Shown in pieces: positions 13,306 through 24,997 of a stretch of 64,000 nucleotides of DNA. The notes beneath the pieces are model-generated. The model saw nothing but the letters and a program-made list of their open reading frames with translations. It made no database searches and was not told the DNA's origin. The DNA is from Lamellibrachia columna. Taxonomy: Eukaryota > Annelida > Polychaeta > Sabellida > Siboglinidae. The stretch covers positions 38,993,581-39,057,580 of the forward strand of contig OY759271.1 of NCBI GenBank assembly GCA_963662155.1. The letters run 5' to 3'. Numbering within the stretch: the first letter of the stretch is position 1; every line of letters begins with the position of its first letter. Made by a program: the position numbers and the translations under genes.

Positions 13306-14449
13306 GAGAGATCCTAGATACACCACTGCCAATGTCATTGAAGGCAATGTGATATCAATGTGATATCAATGTGATATCAATGGTAGCCACTCCCTGAGCT
13401 GTAGTTGTGTCATAAGCTATATGTGCACAGTGTTGATGGCATATTTAGGATCTTGGAAAGGGGGGCCAAGCTTAGGTACCCATTAGTTTGTTATGCTACA
13501 ATGAAGTTAGGTTATACTTATATACAATCTTATCCCAAAGTCCTGAATACACCATGGGTTGTATTGTTGGTTAAATATGAATGGTGAAGTTGTGTTGTTA
13601 GTTAAACGTGTAGAATGAAATTGTATCTTTGGTTAGATGTGCAGAGTGAAGTTATGGTGTGGTCTCAATTAACATTCCACAGTCATAACCGCAGTAAACG
13701 CCCCATTGTCTGTGTTTCTTCCCCAAGGCTACATCAGCAGTTCCATTGATCGTCGCGTGTTACGCGACACTCGTCGCTAGTGTATGTCCTGGTATATTAT
13801 CCAGTCACGGCCGTGACTGCTGAATCTACTGGCGGATGGTCTGTTCGTCATGCTTCACCGACAGAGCATGTCGCTATTGTGTGCAGCTCCATTTCTTTGA
13901 ATAGGGAAGAAATCGCCTCATTTAACGGCGTGATATATGTCAGTGGTTAATGTCACTGCCCCAATCCATCACCACTGATGTGCACACAGATATCCTGGAG
14001 AACTGAACATGTCCTCATAGTTGGACAGGGATGTGCAAATTTCTCTGTACAACTTCAATGAGACTTTTAAGCTGAGGTCACGAGGACAGCGTGAAGTTCT
14101 GCTAGGTGGGGCATGGGGGCAATTATTTCTGATTTGAAGCCAAATAACTGGTACAATTTGCCACATGCGTAATATTCATGTAGCATGAATGTTAAGCCCT
14201 TGAATGTGTGAGTGGCATGCCAGAAAGCTGACATATCTGGTTTAATAAGGTAATTCCATTTCTACAGGGTTGTTTGCAACGTACAGTTGTTTGTATGCAG
14301 CATGTTTGCGTATTGTCCACCAGATGGAAGCAGAAACAATGTTACAGTGCTGCCACCTAGTGATTACTGGTTAAATACTTTCTACATTTCACTTATAACT
14401 TTTGGGTTGATACATATTAGTGGTCAATATTAGTAGGTTAGCATTACAG
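13306..14449. other. Unique sequence, probable intron
   Basis: Non-repetitive apart from three copies of a 12-bp unit (gatatcaatgtg) at about 13350-13382. I searched it for the missing first half of the C2 domain of the gene downstream and did not find it. No gene or RNA is seen. Confidence 0.5.
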
Positions 14450-14468
14450 TGTGTATATATATATATAA

Positions 14469-14508
<40 letters not shown>
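14450..14508. repeat. TA microsatellite
   Basis: Alternating TA with a few taaata interruptions, directly before the 26-bp minisatellite. Confidence 0.95.
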
Positions 14509-14868
14509 CCAAGGAACAACCACTGTTGCTTTGACCAAGGAATGACCACTGTTGCTTTGACCAGGGAATGACCACTGTTGCTTTGACTAAGGAATGACCA
14601 CTGTTGCTTTGACCAGGGAATGACCACTTTTGCTTTGACCAAAGAATGACCACTTTTGCTTTGACCAAGGAATGACCACTGTTGCTTTGACCAGGGAATG
14701 ACCCCTTTTGCGTTGACCAAGGAATGACTACTGTTGCTTTGACCATGGAATGACCACTGTTGCTTTGACCAAGGAATGACCACTTTTGCTTTGACCAAGG
14801 AATGACCACTGTTGCTTTGACCAGGGAATGACCACTGTTGCTTTGACCAAGGAATAACCACTGTTGCA
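14509..14868. repeat. 26-bp minisatellite ending at a splice acceptor
   Basis: About 14 copies of a 26-bp unit containing aaggaatgaccactgttgct. The last copy diverges into the pyrimidine tract of the acceptor (attgtctttcag) of the exon at 14880, so the array stops about 10 bp before a functional splice site. Open frames through the array are artefacts. Confidence 0.93.
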
Positions 14869-14879
14869 TTGTCTTTCAG

Positions 14880-15014
14880 CCTGATTCCAGACAAGAAGGC
14901 GGGGGAGATCAAACTGACCGTGTTCCATCGGAACCTGCTTGGCTTGGACCAGTTCCTGGGCTTTGTCTCCCTGCCCCTCAATGAGTTCCAGATCTACGAG
15001 CGCCCTCGCAGCAG
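14880..15014 (+). CDS. Rab11-FIP exon A: C2 domain, second half
   Basis: The acceptor is tgtctttcag and the donor is AGCAG|gtgggc. The first base completes a codon begun in an unseen upstream exon, and the exon ends in phase 2. The translation runs LIPDKKAGEIKLTVFHRNLL, then GLDQFLGFVSLPLNEF and QIYERPRSR. This matches the C2 domain of Rab11-FIP1/2/5, where a beta-strand with L-V-H-R is followed by D-FLG-V-IPL and then the W-L-SKP stretch encoded by the next exon. This C2 domain targets the protein to membranes rich in acidic lipids. GC content and codon use are clearly higher than in the flanking AT-rich introns. Confidence 0.9.
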
Positions 15015-15425
15015 GTGGGCGTCTTCTGCTTTCATTCTCATTGTTGTGTACTAACAATGCTTTGGAGGTAAACAGTGTTTTACAATACACCATATTAAAG
15101 TTGTATTCATTGTAAAGATAAAATGTTAAGCCACAAATGTAATGAGTAATTTAAAAGCAGCTGGCAATAGTAGATTAAGAAACGTGGCTTTATGTAAAGA
15201 TGTGTTAGATATAATACATTTTTTGCATGTAATTATATGTATAATGTTAAGTATATTTTTATTTGCAACCATAGAGGTTGAATATTCCATGTAAGGATAT
15301 TTTTAAAACGTATATAAACCATTATATACAATATAAAAATAGATTATAAAATTGCATAAACATCACTGAAATTGTCCCTCATCAAGTCAGTTCTGCATGT
15401 TCACTTTGACATTGTCACTATGCAG
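15015..15425 (+). other. Intron 1 (of those visible)
   Basis: 411-bp AT-rich intron with donor gtgggc and acceptor ctatgcag. No repeat or internal gene is seen. Confidence 0.85.
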
Positions 15426-15628
15426 ATGGTACACACTACGAAACAAGCCTGACTCGAAAAAGGCTGCCAAGGAACGCGGTGAGATTGAGGCCAAGGTCAC
15501 CTTCATCGTTCAAAGCACACCAGCAGCATCATCGGCAACACTGTCAAAAACAAGTCTTTCCAGTAGCGCTCTGAGTCTGAGCATGCTCAAGAAACCGAAG
15601 TCGATAAAGTCGCTGGCACACTCCATGG
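15426..15628 (+). CDS. Rab11-FIP exon B: end of C2 and linker start
   Basis: The acceptor is cactatgcag and the donor is CATGG|gtgagt. The split Arg codon is completed and followed by WYTLRNKPDSKKAAKERGEI, then EAKVTFIVQ. This is the highly conserved close of the FIP C2 domain (W-L-SKPGKK-KERGEIEV-I-F). The remainder (TLSKTSLSSSALSLSMLKKP, then KSIKSLAHSM) starts the low-complexity Ser/Lys linker. The exon ends in phase 1, with a Gly codon split across the next intron. Confidence 0.92.
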
Positions 15629-15951
15629 GTGAGTGGGCGAGGACATTCCAAAATCTGCAAAATGTTTGGTTTGAAATCCATATTTTATACTTGAAATGCT
15701 GTGTAAATATGTATGCATTTCTCAGTTGTTCACCAGCCTGTGGTTTTCCTATGTCGATCAAGTATCTATTAGGATTCAAAGGTTTTTAGGTTTTGTCAGA
15801 AATCTCCCCAGCATCACAAGTATTGGCTCTTTGACCTCTATTAGTTTGTTATTAGATTTTATACTGTTTATTCCTGCAAGGAAAACAATAGGTGAAAAGG
15901 AATTGTGGAACTATTCAACACATTGCTTCATTGTACATGTTTGTTGGACAG

Positions 15952-16124
15952 GTGACAAACTGAAAGTGAAAGGGAATCTGCTGAAGTCGAGCAGTAAGAC
16001 GGACCTGTCTCGGAGTCGGGAGTCGCTCGCCAGCAACCAGAGTTCAAACATCAGTTCACTGACACAGTCGTCCACTGGGGGCCGAGCCAGTCCTAGCCAG
16101 GAGAAGACGCCACCCAACAAAACT
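15952..16124 (+). CDS. Rab11-FIP exon C: Ser-rich linker
   Basis: The acceptor is gttggacag and the donor is AAAACT|gtaaat. Two bases complete a Gly codon, then DKLKVKGNLLKSSSKTDLSR and SRESLASNQSSNISSLTQSS, ending PSQEKTPPNKT in phase 0. The basic, Ser-rich RSRESLAS stretch resembles phosphorylated linker sequence in class I FIPs. No fold is expected. The reading frame continues open into the intron to about 16241 but loses coding character after the donor. Confidence 0.88.
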
Positions 16125-16543
16125 GTAAATACTTTCACTCTTGCTCTGCCAGTTAACTCTTCTCAAATCTTTTTTGGGAAAATGAAACTTATTTTCAGTT
16201 TGGTCTTGGTTTTTGTGATTTCATTTCTTTTCAATTTGTAGTCATTTCTTTGGTTTTTGATGCAAAAATAACAAATAACATATTTATGCCATGTTGACAT
16301 TTTGTTTTGTGAAATTAAAGCATCTTGACAGATATTCAAAACTACTTTTGCATCCTGCAGGTGGTGATTTAGTAAATAAACTATTATTTACATGTTGAGT
16401 AAACATACCAATCATGTGATGGTGTGGTCTCTCCCAACAGTCGCAAGCCATTGTTGTGATAGCGTCATTACATTTCATGACTGCTGAGATAAGTGATTGC
16501 CATTGATGTGCAGCAAGGTCTCAGTTGTAGTGTTGTCTTCTAG

Positions 16544-16669
16544 CACCAAGGTCTGTCCGGTCTCCTACCCACGTACCCCACCTTTGTGGCCCCCAGCTCA
16601 GCCGACCACAGTCGCAAGTCGTCAGTGTCTAGTCGTGTGAGCAGCGATGCAGAGCCGGAACAAGTCAAC
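16544..16669 (+). CDS. Rab11-FIP exon D: linker
   Basis: The acceptor is tgtcttctag and the donor is GTCAAC|gtgggt, phase 0 at both ends (42 codons). The translation is HQGLSGLLPTYPTFVAPSSA, then DHSRKSSVSSRVSSDAEPEQ and VN. It is linker sequence with Ser clusters (RKSSVSS) that look like basophilic kinase sites. The donor choice is moderately certain; a weaker GT lies 6 bp upstream (CAA|gtcaac). The tandem repeat that follows shares the last exon bases and the donor region. Confidence 0.8.
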
Positions 16670-17365
16670 GTGGGTCATTCACATGACTCCTGAATGGGTC
16701 TTTCACATGACTTGCACTAGTGTCTCACATGAGTCTTTCACATGACTCCTGCACTAGTGTATCACATGGGTCATTCACATGACTCATGCACTAGTGTATC
16801 ACATGGGTCATTCACATGATTCCTGCACTAGTGTCTATACTGCTATGCTATTGTCTGGCATGTCTCACATGACTCATGCACTAGTATCTCCTAGGGTCAT
16901 TAACATGACTCCTGTACTAGTATCTCACATGAGGCATTCACATAACTCATGGACTAGTGTCTCTATTGTTATGTTAGTGTCTGACGTGTCTCACATGGGT
17001 CATTCACATGATTCATGCACTAGTATATCACATGACTACTGTATTACTGTTTCTCTTCTGTTAATGTTTGGCAAGTCACTGTGAGCCATTCGTATGACTC
17101 CTGCACTAGTGTTTCTACTGCTTCGTCTGGTGTGTCTCAATTGGGTCATTCGTATGACTCCTGCACTAGTGTTTCTACTGCTTCGTCTGGTGTGTCTCAA
17201 TTGGGTCATTGACATGACTCATTCATATGACTCCTGCACTAGTGTTTCTACTGCTTCGTCTGGTGTGTCTCAATTGGGTCATTGACATGACTCATTCGTA
17301 TGACTCCTGCACTAGTGTTTCTACTGCTTCGTCTGGTGTGTCTCAATTGGGTCATTGACATGACT
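16664..17365. repeat. Degenerate repeats starting at a splice donor
   Basis: Irregular copies of gggtcattcacatgactcct with gcactagtgt, later fused with a 55-70 bp unit containing ctactgcttcgtctggtgtg. The first copy begins at the exon D donor: exon and intron read gtcaac|gtgggtcattc, and later copies read tcacatgggtcattc, so the donor GT has become AT in most of them. Confidence 0.85.
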
Positions 17366-18767
17366 CTCGAAGTAATGTCTGAAATGTTCCATGGTACTAA
17401 TCTGCCAGTGTTCCAGGCTGCTCGAACACTTTACTTTACTCAGGAACATCATATCCAGTGGAACACAATGTTCCACTCGAATGTGCTGTGTTCCCACATG
17501 ATGACTGGCTGAACATTCCAATGATGAAAACATGTTTTTCTTCAGGAATGTTTACCTTCACTTGCATGCTACAGTCACTTGTCTACTCTAAAGTCACTGG
17601 TCCACTGTACAGCCACTGGTCCACTCTACAGCCACTGGTCCACTCTACAGCCACTGGTCCACTCTATGGCCACTGGTCCACTCTATGGCCACTGGTCCAC
17701 TATATGTCCACTGGTCCATTCTACAGTCACTGATCCACTCTACAGTCACTCGTCCACTCTACAGCCACTCGTCCACTCTACAGCCACTGGTCCACTGTAC
17801 AGCCACTGGTCCACTGTACAGCCACTGGTCCACTCTACAGCCACTGGTCCACTCTATGGCCACTGGTCCACTATATGTCCACTGGTCCATTCTACAGTCA
17901 CTGATCCACTCTACAGCCACTGGTCCACTCTACAGCCACTCGTCCACTCTACAGCCACTGGTCCACTCTACAGCCACTGGTCCACTCTACAGCCACTGGT
18001 CCACTCTACAGTCACTCGTCCACTCTATAGCCACTGATCCACTCTACAGCCACTGGTCCACTCTACAGCCACTCGTCCACTCTACAGCCACTCGTCCACT
18101 CTACAGCCACTGGTCCAATCTACAGCCACTGGTCCACTCTACAGTCACTGGTCCACTCTACAGTCACTGGTCCACTCTACAGTCACTGATTCACTCTACG
18201 GCCTTAATGATTGTCCGCACTCTTTCCCCGCTATGATCTGCTGTCATAAATCTACAAGTAGACACTCCTAAGAGTCGTTGTTGCCTAAGTTTAAAGTCAT
18301 TTGTTGTTGTTCACTCATTCATTGACTAATGTTGTGTTTTTAAAAGAACGGTAGATTTAAGTACTATATTTCTATGCAGTAAACCTTGAATGTTAACATT
18401 CTGATTTAATATGCAGTTTAGATGCGTAACTGGGGCACTGACAACATTAATTCAGGTGTTCTTGTTCTCTGTTTGAAAGACTACAATACAAGTCTTGAAC
18501 TACATTCCTGGCCACCACCGTCACTGACAGTTCTCTTGTGTTCTTTATACTTTGATTCAGAATGCAGGAGCAGTATTTGAAACAAAAATGAGAATTTTTT
18601 TTTATTCAACATTGAACTACAGTGAATGTTTTGCTTTAATGACCTTTGCATATCTCAGCATTATGTGTCATTCCAAATTAACAAGAACACTTGTGTAGAT
18701 GTAGTACAGTTGCCTTTGTTGTGTTTGATAAACATCTCACAGTATGATTTTCTTTTTCCCCCTGTAG
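16670..18767 (+). other. Intron 4 with two minisatellites
   Basis: 2.1-kb intron. The first 700 bp are irregular repeats related to the donor region; 17575-18200 is a 19-bp array; 18200-18767 is unique AT-rich sequence ending in a strong pyrimidine tract and cctgtag. No gene is seen inside it. Confidence 0.8.
17575..18200. repeat. 19-bp minisatellite, about 33 copies
   Basis: The unit is tacagccactggtccactc, with variants tatggcc, gtcactc and gtcactgatcc. Each copy contains pyrimidine-rich ccactctacag, which resembles a weak 3' splice site. Two overlapping long open frames through it are repeat artefacts. Confidence 0.95.
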
Positions 18768-19154
18768 AGGCCCCGTATCTCTGGTCGGCAGTCTCGTTCA
18801 CTGCGCCCCTCCTCAATTGCTATGGCAACCACAGCCAACCCCTTTACCTCTACCCCATCCAAACCCAGTCCCTTTACCCATTCCAAACCCAGCCCTTTTT
18901 CTTCCACCCCATCCAAACCCTGTCCCTTCCATCAGCTGTCAGCCCTACCTGATTATCTCAACCCGTTTGACGAGCCAGCAAAACCCCCTCATGAATCAAC
19001 AAAAGACAATACTTTCTCCCCCTCTTCCCCCTCCAATTCCTTCAACCTGTTCCTTGAGTCCAGCCCTCTCCGTGTCCCTCAGTTCGGCAGCTGCAGCAGC
19101 ACCAGCGACGATGTTAACATGTCAGTCGAAATGACCGATCTGACAGAGAATGAG
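18768..19154 (+). CDS. Rab11-FIP exon E: NPF-motif linker
   Basis: The acceptor is tttttccccctgtag and the donor is AATGAG|gtagac, 129 codons, phase 0 at both ends. It opens RPRISGRQSRSLRPSS and contains two NPF motifs (18837-18845 in TANPFTS and 18960-18968 in YLNPFDE). These flank a small coding repeat with KPSPF twice and KPCPF once. NPF motifs bind EH domains of EHD1 and Reps1 in vertebrate FIP2, so this exon probably links the protein to endocytic-recycling machinery. The C-terminal half is acidic and Ser-rich (SVEMTDLTENE). If the intron is retained, the frame adds only VDL and stops at 19164-19166. Confidence 0.9.
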
Positions 19155-19159
19155 GTAGA

Positions 19160-20870
19160 CCTCTAAATGTGTTCCTGCATGACATAGTCATATGTATCTC
19201 CATCGTTGAGCTACCTCCCTCTCCCGCATGACATAGTCATATGTATCCCCATCGTTGAGCTACCTCCCTCTCCCGCATGACATAATCATATGTATCCCCA
19301 TCGTTGAGCTACCTCCCTCTCCTGCATGACATCATCATATGTATCTCCATCATTGAGCTACCTCCCTCTCCCGCATGACATAGTCATATGTATCTCCATC
19401 ATTGAGCTACCTCCCTCTTCCGCATGACATAATCATATGTATCTCCATCATTGAGCTACCTCCCTCTCCCGCATGACATAGTCATATGTATCCCCATCAT
19501 TGAGCTACCTCCCTCTCCCGCATGACATAGTCATATGTATCCCCATCATTGAGCTACCTCCCTCTCCCGCATGACATAGTCATATGTATCCCCATCATTG
19601 AGCTACCTCCCTCTCCCGCATGACATAGTCATATGTATCTCCATCATTGAGCTACCTCCCTCTCCTGCATGACATAGTCATATGTATCCCCATCATTGAG
19701 CTACCTCCCTCTCCCACATGACATAGTCATATGTATCTCCATCATTGAGCTACCTCCCTCTCCCACATGACATAGTCATATGTATCTCCATCATTGAGCT
19801 ACCTCCCTCTTCCGCATGACATAATCATATGTATCTCCATCATTGAGCTACCTCCCTCTCCCGCATGACATAGTCATATGTATCCCCATCATTGAGCTAC
19901 CTCCCTCTCCCGCATGACATAGTCATATGTATTCCCATCATTGAGCTACCTCCCTCTCCCGCATGACATAGTCATATGTATTCCCATCATTGAGCTACCT
20001 CCCTCTCCCGCATGACATAGTCATATGTATTCCCATCATTGAGCTACCTCCCTCTCCCGCATGACATAGTCATATGTATCCCCATCATTGAGCTACCTCC
20101 CTCTCCCGCATGACATAGTCATATGTATCCCCATCATTGAGCTATCTCCCTCTCCCGCATGACATAGTCATATGTATCCCCATCATTGAGCTACCTCCCT
20201 CTCCCGCATGACATAGTCATATGTATCCCCATCATTGAGCTACCTCCCTCTCCCGCATGACATAATCATATGTATCTCCATCATTGAGCTACCTCCCTCT
20301 CCCGCATGACATAGTCATATGTATCCCCATCATTGAGCTACCTCCCTCTCCCGCATGACATAATCATATGTATCTCCATCATTGAGCTACCTCCCTCTCC
20401 CGCATGACATAGTCATATGTATCCCCATCATTGAGCTACCTCCCTCTCCCGCATGACATAGTCATATGTATTCCCATCATTGAGCTACCTCCCTCTCCCG
20501 CATGACATAGTCATATGTATTCCCATCATTGAGCTACCTCCCTCTCCCGCATGACATAGTCATATGTATCCCGATCATTGAGCTACCTCCCTCTCCCGCA
20601 TGACATAGTCATATGTATCCCCATCATTGAGCTACCTCCCTCTCCCGCATGACATAGTCATATGTATCTCCATCATTGAGCTACCTCCCTCTCCCGCATG
20701 ACATAATCATATGTATCTCCATCATTGAGCTACCTCCCTCTCCCGCATGACATAGTCATATGTATCCCCATCATTGAGCTACCTCCCTCTCCCGCATGAC
20801 ATAATCATATGTATCTCCATCATTGAGCTACCTCCCTCTTCCGCATGACATAGTCACATGTATCCCTGTT
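19160..20870. repeat. 49-bp minisatellite at a splice donor, about 34 copies
   Basis: The unit contains catgacatagtcatatgtat, then ccccatcattgagctacctc and cctctcccg. The first, divergent copy starts at the exon E donor: exon and intron read aatgag|gtagacctc, and the array reads attgagctacctccctc at the same place. The array therefore looks copied from the exon-intron junction, with the GT changed to CT in all later copies. Confidence 0.93.
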
Positions 20871-20979
20871 ACTCTACAAGGCTACCTCCCTCCTTCCCCA
20901 CACAATGAATGTATTCCCACTACAAGGCCACCCAGCGTCATGTACTAAATACACATACTGTCCAGTGCTTTGCTTTGCA

Positions 20980-21155
20980 TGATGCATACATGATGTGCAC
21001 GTAGTACACACTGTAGGATCATACATGATGTGCATGTAGTACACACTGTAGGATCATACATGATGTGCATGTAGTACACACTGTAGGATCATACGTGATG
21101 TGCACGTACTACACGCTGTAGGATCATACATGATGAGCACATACTACACACTAGG
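20980..21155. repeat. 35-bp repeat, about 5 copies
   Basis: The unit contains gatcatacatgatgtgcatg and tagtacacactgtag, with a few substitutions in the later copies. Confidence 0.85.
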
Positions 21156-21400
21156 ATTAAATTATTGTGATATTATGAAAGGTTAATTAGTGGATAATAA
21201 ATAAGTTGAATCAGTCTGTTTAGTACATCAGATATGTATATATTGAATTATTAATTTCACTGCTTACTGTATGTTCTCTAACTCACATAGACACTAAATG
21301 TAGGAATAACAACTCTATTAGCCTACTCTGTGGATAACTGTTACCAACTTTATTATTGGAATGACTGCAGCACTTGGTGATTCACACGTATTTGTATTGT

Positions 21401-21577
21401 TCTGTCAGCACTAAGTCAGCACACTTGTCTGCGAAACCTAACAATCTGTCAGCACTAAGTCAGCACACTTGTCTGCGAAACCTAACAATCTGTCAGCACT
21501 AAGTCAGCACACGTGTCTGTGGACCCTAACATTCTGTCAGCACTAAGTCAGCACACGTGTCTGTGGACCCTAACATT
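21401..21577. repeat. 44-bp repeat, 4 copies
   Basis: Units start at 21401, 21445, 21489 and 21533 with tctgtcagcactaagtcagc. The first two and last two copies form pairs (cttgtctgcgaaac versus cgtgtctgtggacc). Confidence 0.92.
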
Positions 21578-23212
21578 TTGTTCACTGCTTGCCTCTTTCA
21601 CTGACAAAATGTTGTTCCTAGGCAACCATGTGGCTGTTTACAACTCTACACATCTTTTCTCTGATGTGAGGAATGGGCAAAACCGGTGGCTTTGACAATC
21701 AAATTTCATTAAACATATTTTAGATTGCAAAAATGTTACTGAAGTTTTATATCCATATTCCATTTTATTCTCTTTGGCTTGTTATTGCTGAATATTAAAA
21801 TTATTTTTTAAGTTTCTAATTTCATTTATGTATTCACCGGGCTTCATAAATTCAATTGTTACTGTGAATTTGAATATTATTCTTACACTGGGCCCTATCA
21901 AATGACACATTCCATAGATGCACATCTCTGCTTCCTGTTTGCTCTAACATGTTTGTGCAGAGCCCATCGTGCAGTATACAGAAAAACACGTTTTATGATA
22001 AGACATAGCTGTATATAATTTGTAGGCATTGAACTAACCGGAATGTTCATAGAAATCAAAATTGTGTCTGTAATGATTAAACACAAGTGTTTTATTAATT
22101 TATGACATGCTACGAGCATACATGCATGACGTGTGATTTCACAATATCCTAATTGTATTGCTGCATGTGGATCATGTGCAGTGTGAAAGCTGCCTGCCAT
22201 AGACCACTCTTGTTTAGCCAGTTTCTCTCAAAGTCTACTTCTCTTAACATATGTGCCTGTTAGCAACTCATATGATTCTTAACTGACCGAACATCTCTTT
22301 CTGGTTGCGTCACTTTCGAACTACAAGCAAAGCACATTCATAAGGTTAACATACAAGGTTAAATCAGAAGATTTAATTCACAAATCCTAATAAAAAATTG
22401 CTTGGCAGCTTTCACAAAAATATTCTTTTTCACATTTGTGTTAAAGTTTTTTCATTTAACTTTTCCCAATCAAGCTCTCAAATCCACAATTGGCAAACAG
22501 TTTAAGCAATTTATTTCTAAGATGTTTTCTCTGGCAAAGCCAGTTGTGAGTTTCCTTTTCTCATAAAGAGTTAAGGCTGTCTTGTTTTTCAATTAACCAG
22601 TTGTGCCAAATTGCACATGGCCAGACTGGGTGAAAGAATGTGCATGTCTTGAGAGCTTGATCATTAGTTTTATTTCATTATGACGTATTCAACACCTGCC
22701 TTTAAATGAATCTTAAAATTATTAGAAACCCAATTTTTTATCAATACAAATTCTAAAATATCCATTTTATGATGTACATTTCGTAACTGGTATCTAAAGA
22801 CCAGTTTACCTGAATGATCTGTGCCCTTGTAAGACGGGCGACACAGTGTCATATGACAGTGCACAGCTAAATTATATGTGCGATTAGACAAACAATGTGT
22901 CTCGATTAATTATTGACTAGCACCACTCCCAGCTTGAGCTTTGATGAAAGGTCACAATGAGTGCACCTGCTGTCAGTCGCAGCTTCAAAATTGTCGCTGT
23001 CTGTCAAATTTGATCCAGCCCAAATTCCATAGCCACAAAATGGCCTCATTTATTAGTCTCCTGATGGTGTGTACAAAAAAATTCTTGTGCCGAGATACTG
23101 CGTGACACTATTGGCTGACCAGTTGGGCAAATAATCGGTTGTGAATGTTAAAGTGTGTTTAATGCAGGTGTTGGGAACGCCCCGTGTCACTAATACCTGT
23201 TTACCCTCGCAG

Positions 23213-23311
23213 TCCCTGCCACCCACTCCGGTGCGGCCGCCCCGGTACACACGCCCCGCACGCATCAGTCGCTTGTCTCACTCACGGTCCACACTCTCGC
23301 TACCACTTCGT
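23213..23311 (+). CDS. Rab11-FIP exon F: Pro/Arg-rich linker
   Basis: The acceptor is taccctcgcag and the donor is CTTCGT|gtaggt, 33 codons, phase 0 at both ends. The translation is SLPPTPVRPPRYTRPARISR, then LSHSRSTLSLPLR. It is basic and Pro-rich; PPTPVRPPR could bind an SH3 or 14-3-3 type partner, which is inference. GC is much higher than in the flanks. As a phase 0-0 cassette it could be skipped without changing frame. Confidence 0.8.
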
Positions 23312-23416
23312 GTAGGTTTCCATGGCAATGCTTATAGCAGCATCTTAGTTTCCATGGCAATGCTTATAGCAGCATCTTAGTTTCCATGGCAATGCTTATA
23401 GCAGCATCTTAGTTTC
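23312..23416. repeat. 32-bp repeat at a splice donor, 3 copies
   Basis: The unit contains tttccatggcaatgcttata and gcagcatcttag. The first copy directly continues the donor of exon F (gtaggtttccatgg), while later copies read cttagtttccatgg. The repeat therefore starts at the exon-intron junction. Confidence 0.9.
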
Positions 23417-24997
23417 CTCTAATTGTGATCTCGCCCTAAATGAGTGTGCTACATTCTACCTGGTTTTATTAAAAATATTATTTTTTATTTAAGAATATTT
23501 TTTAATATTTAAAATTATTAAAAATGTTATTTAAAACATTTGTTAACAATTACAAAAGTGCATTTTCTTTTGCTTTTCTGATTTGGAAGCATTGTTTACA
23601 GGAAGATGATAATTTGCACACATTTCTATTGATGACAATATGAGTAAAAGTACACTCATTTAATAGTAGTCCCTTACGTGGTAGTGTAGTTGTAGGGTAG
23701 GGTGCACAGTACCTGCTTACTAAAGGCACTCTTGGCTAAACATTGCATGGGAACTGGTAAGAAATGAGATATCAAAGTTACTGTTGATCAGATGTAATAC
23801 AAACTCACACAGACAATTTGCCAGAGTAATACATGCTACCATAGAAAGTGCTAAAATATTGTTGAACTTTAAAAAGATTCATGTTAGAACTTGAGCGATA
23901 ACAACATTACTGTGTGCACATGGAGAATATATTAAACGCAGACACAATAACATAATTTACAATTCATCATAAAATTTGTAGTGATAATTACACGCTGCTT
24001 TGTTGTTTACTTCTGTTTTAGTTGTTGCTAACATTTAATGTTTCGATATTTTTATCTGATATATAAATTACATCGTTTTTCTTTATCATCCATTTTAAAG
24101 CAAAACAAAAGTCATGGTTTTGTGGCAATACACCTAGAAGAGATAAAAGCTAACCATGTGCAACTAAAATCATGAATATCACGCCAGTGATTTATTCAGA
24201 ATGTGTTCTAGAAGTGGAAGATTGCAGTCATTTCTCCAGTTGACCGAGGGCTGACATGTTAATCAGCGCAACCAATAAGTGCTTGTGCAGTTCTATGGAA
24301 ATCGTGTAATGTAGGGTACGTGTGACATATTAAGTGAGGCTGACATACACAGAACCAATACAAAGTCTCAAACAAATGGGCAATTTCCTCAGAAAGAAGA
24401 CTAGTTTAGTAAACAAAGGCCAAATATGTTACATAAGTTGAGTTTAGATGTAAACAGCCTGACCATATCGTATTGGCAGATGTAGGAACAGGTGTATACA
24501 AATATATTTTAATTTCACGAAAAAATGTTGCTAAACTTTGACACTTGTAACATAGGGTTACAGTATGGCGTGGCCCAGGAAATTAAAATGCTTCAATAAG
24601 GTTTTCCTAGTAAACCATTATCATGATATTCTTAATTGTAGTTGCAAATGGTGATGTTTTACTAAATGTTTAGGTGCATAGGCCCAAAACCATGACTTGC
24701 TTCCTTTTAATAATGCTCTAATTTTAACATTGTTAGTTTATGTTCTTTTTATTTTATTTTGAATAGTTTCATCTATTTTGTCTTTATTGACTAGTTATAA
24801 TTATACGCGTTTCTTTATCTAGTATTTTATTTTACTCATAGACATTTGTTTTATGCCTGTCTTACAATTTTATAATTAATTAACTATGTTGAGTGCTATA
24901 TTATATTGTTAGTATTAAATGTTGTTATTGCTTGCCTGCATGTCACCCCTCTATTCACCCCTTTATTCACCCCTCTATTGTTTCGTTTCGTTATTAG
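23312..24997 (+). other. Intron 6
   Basis: 1.7-kb intron, AT-rich. It begins with three copies of a 32-bp repeat. Three copies of a 15-bp unit (ttcacccctctattg) lie just before the acceptor (tcgttattag). About 1.5 kb between them shows no gene. Confidence 0.75.

Larger units (their letters stand above)
19155..23212 (+). other. Intron 5 with 49-, 35- and 44-bp repeats
   Basis: 4.1-kb intron. After the 49-bp array (to about 20870) come two short repeat clusters, then about 1.6 kb of AT-rich unique sequence (21580-23200) where I see no gene. It ends with the acceptor taccctcgcag. Confidence 0.8.
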
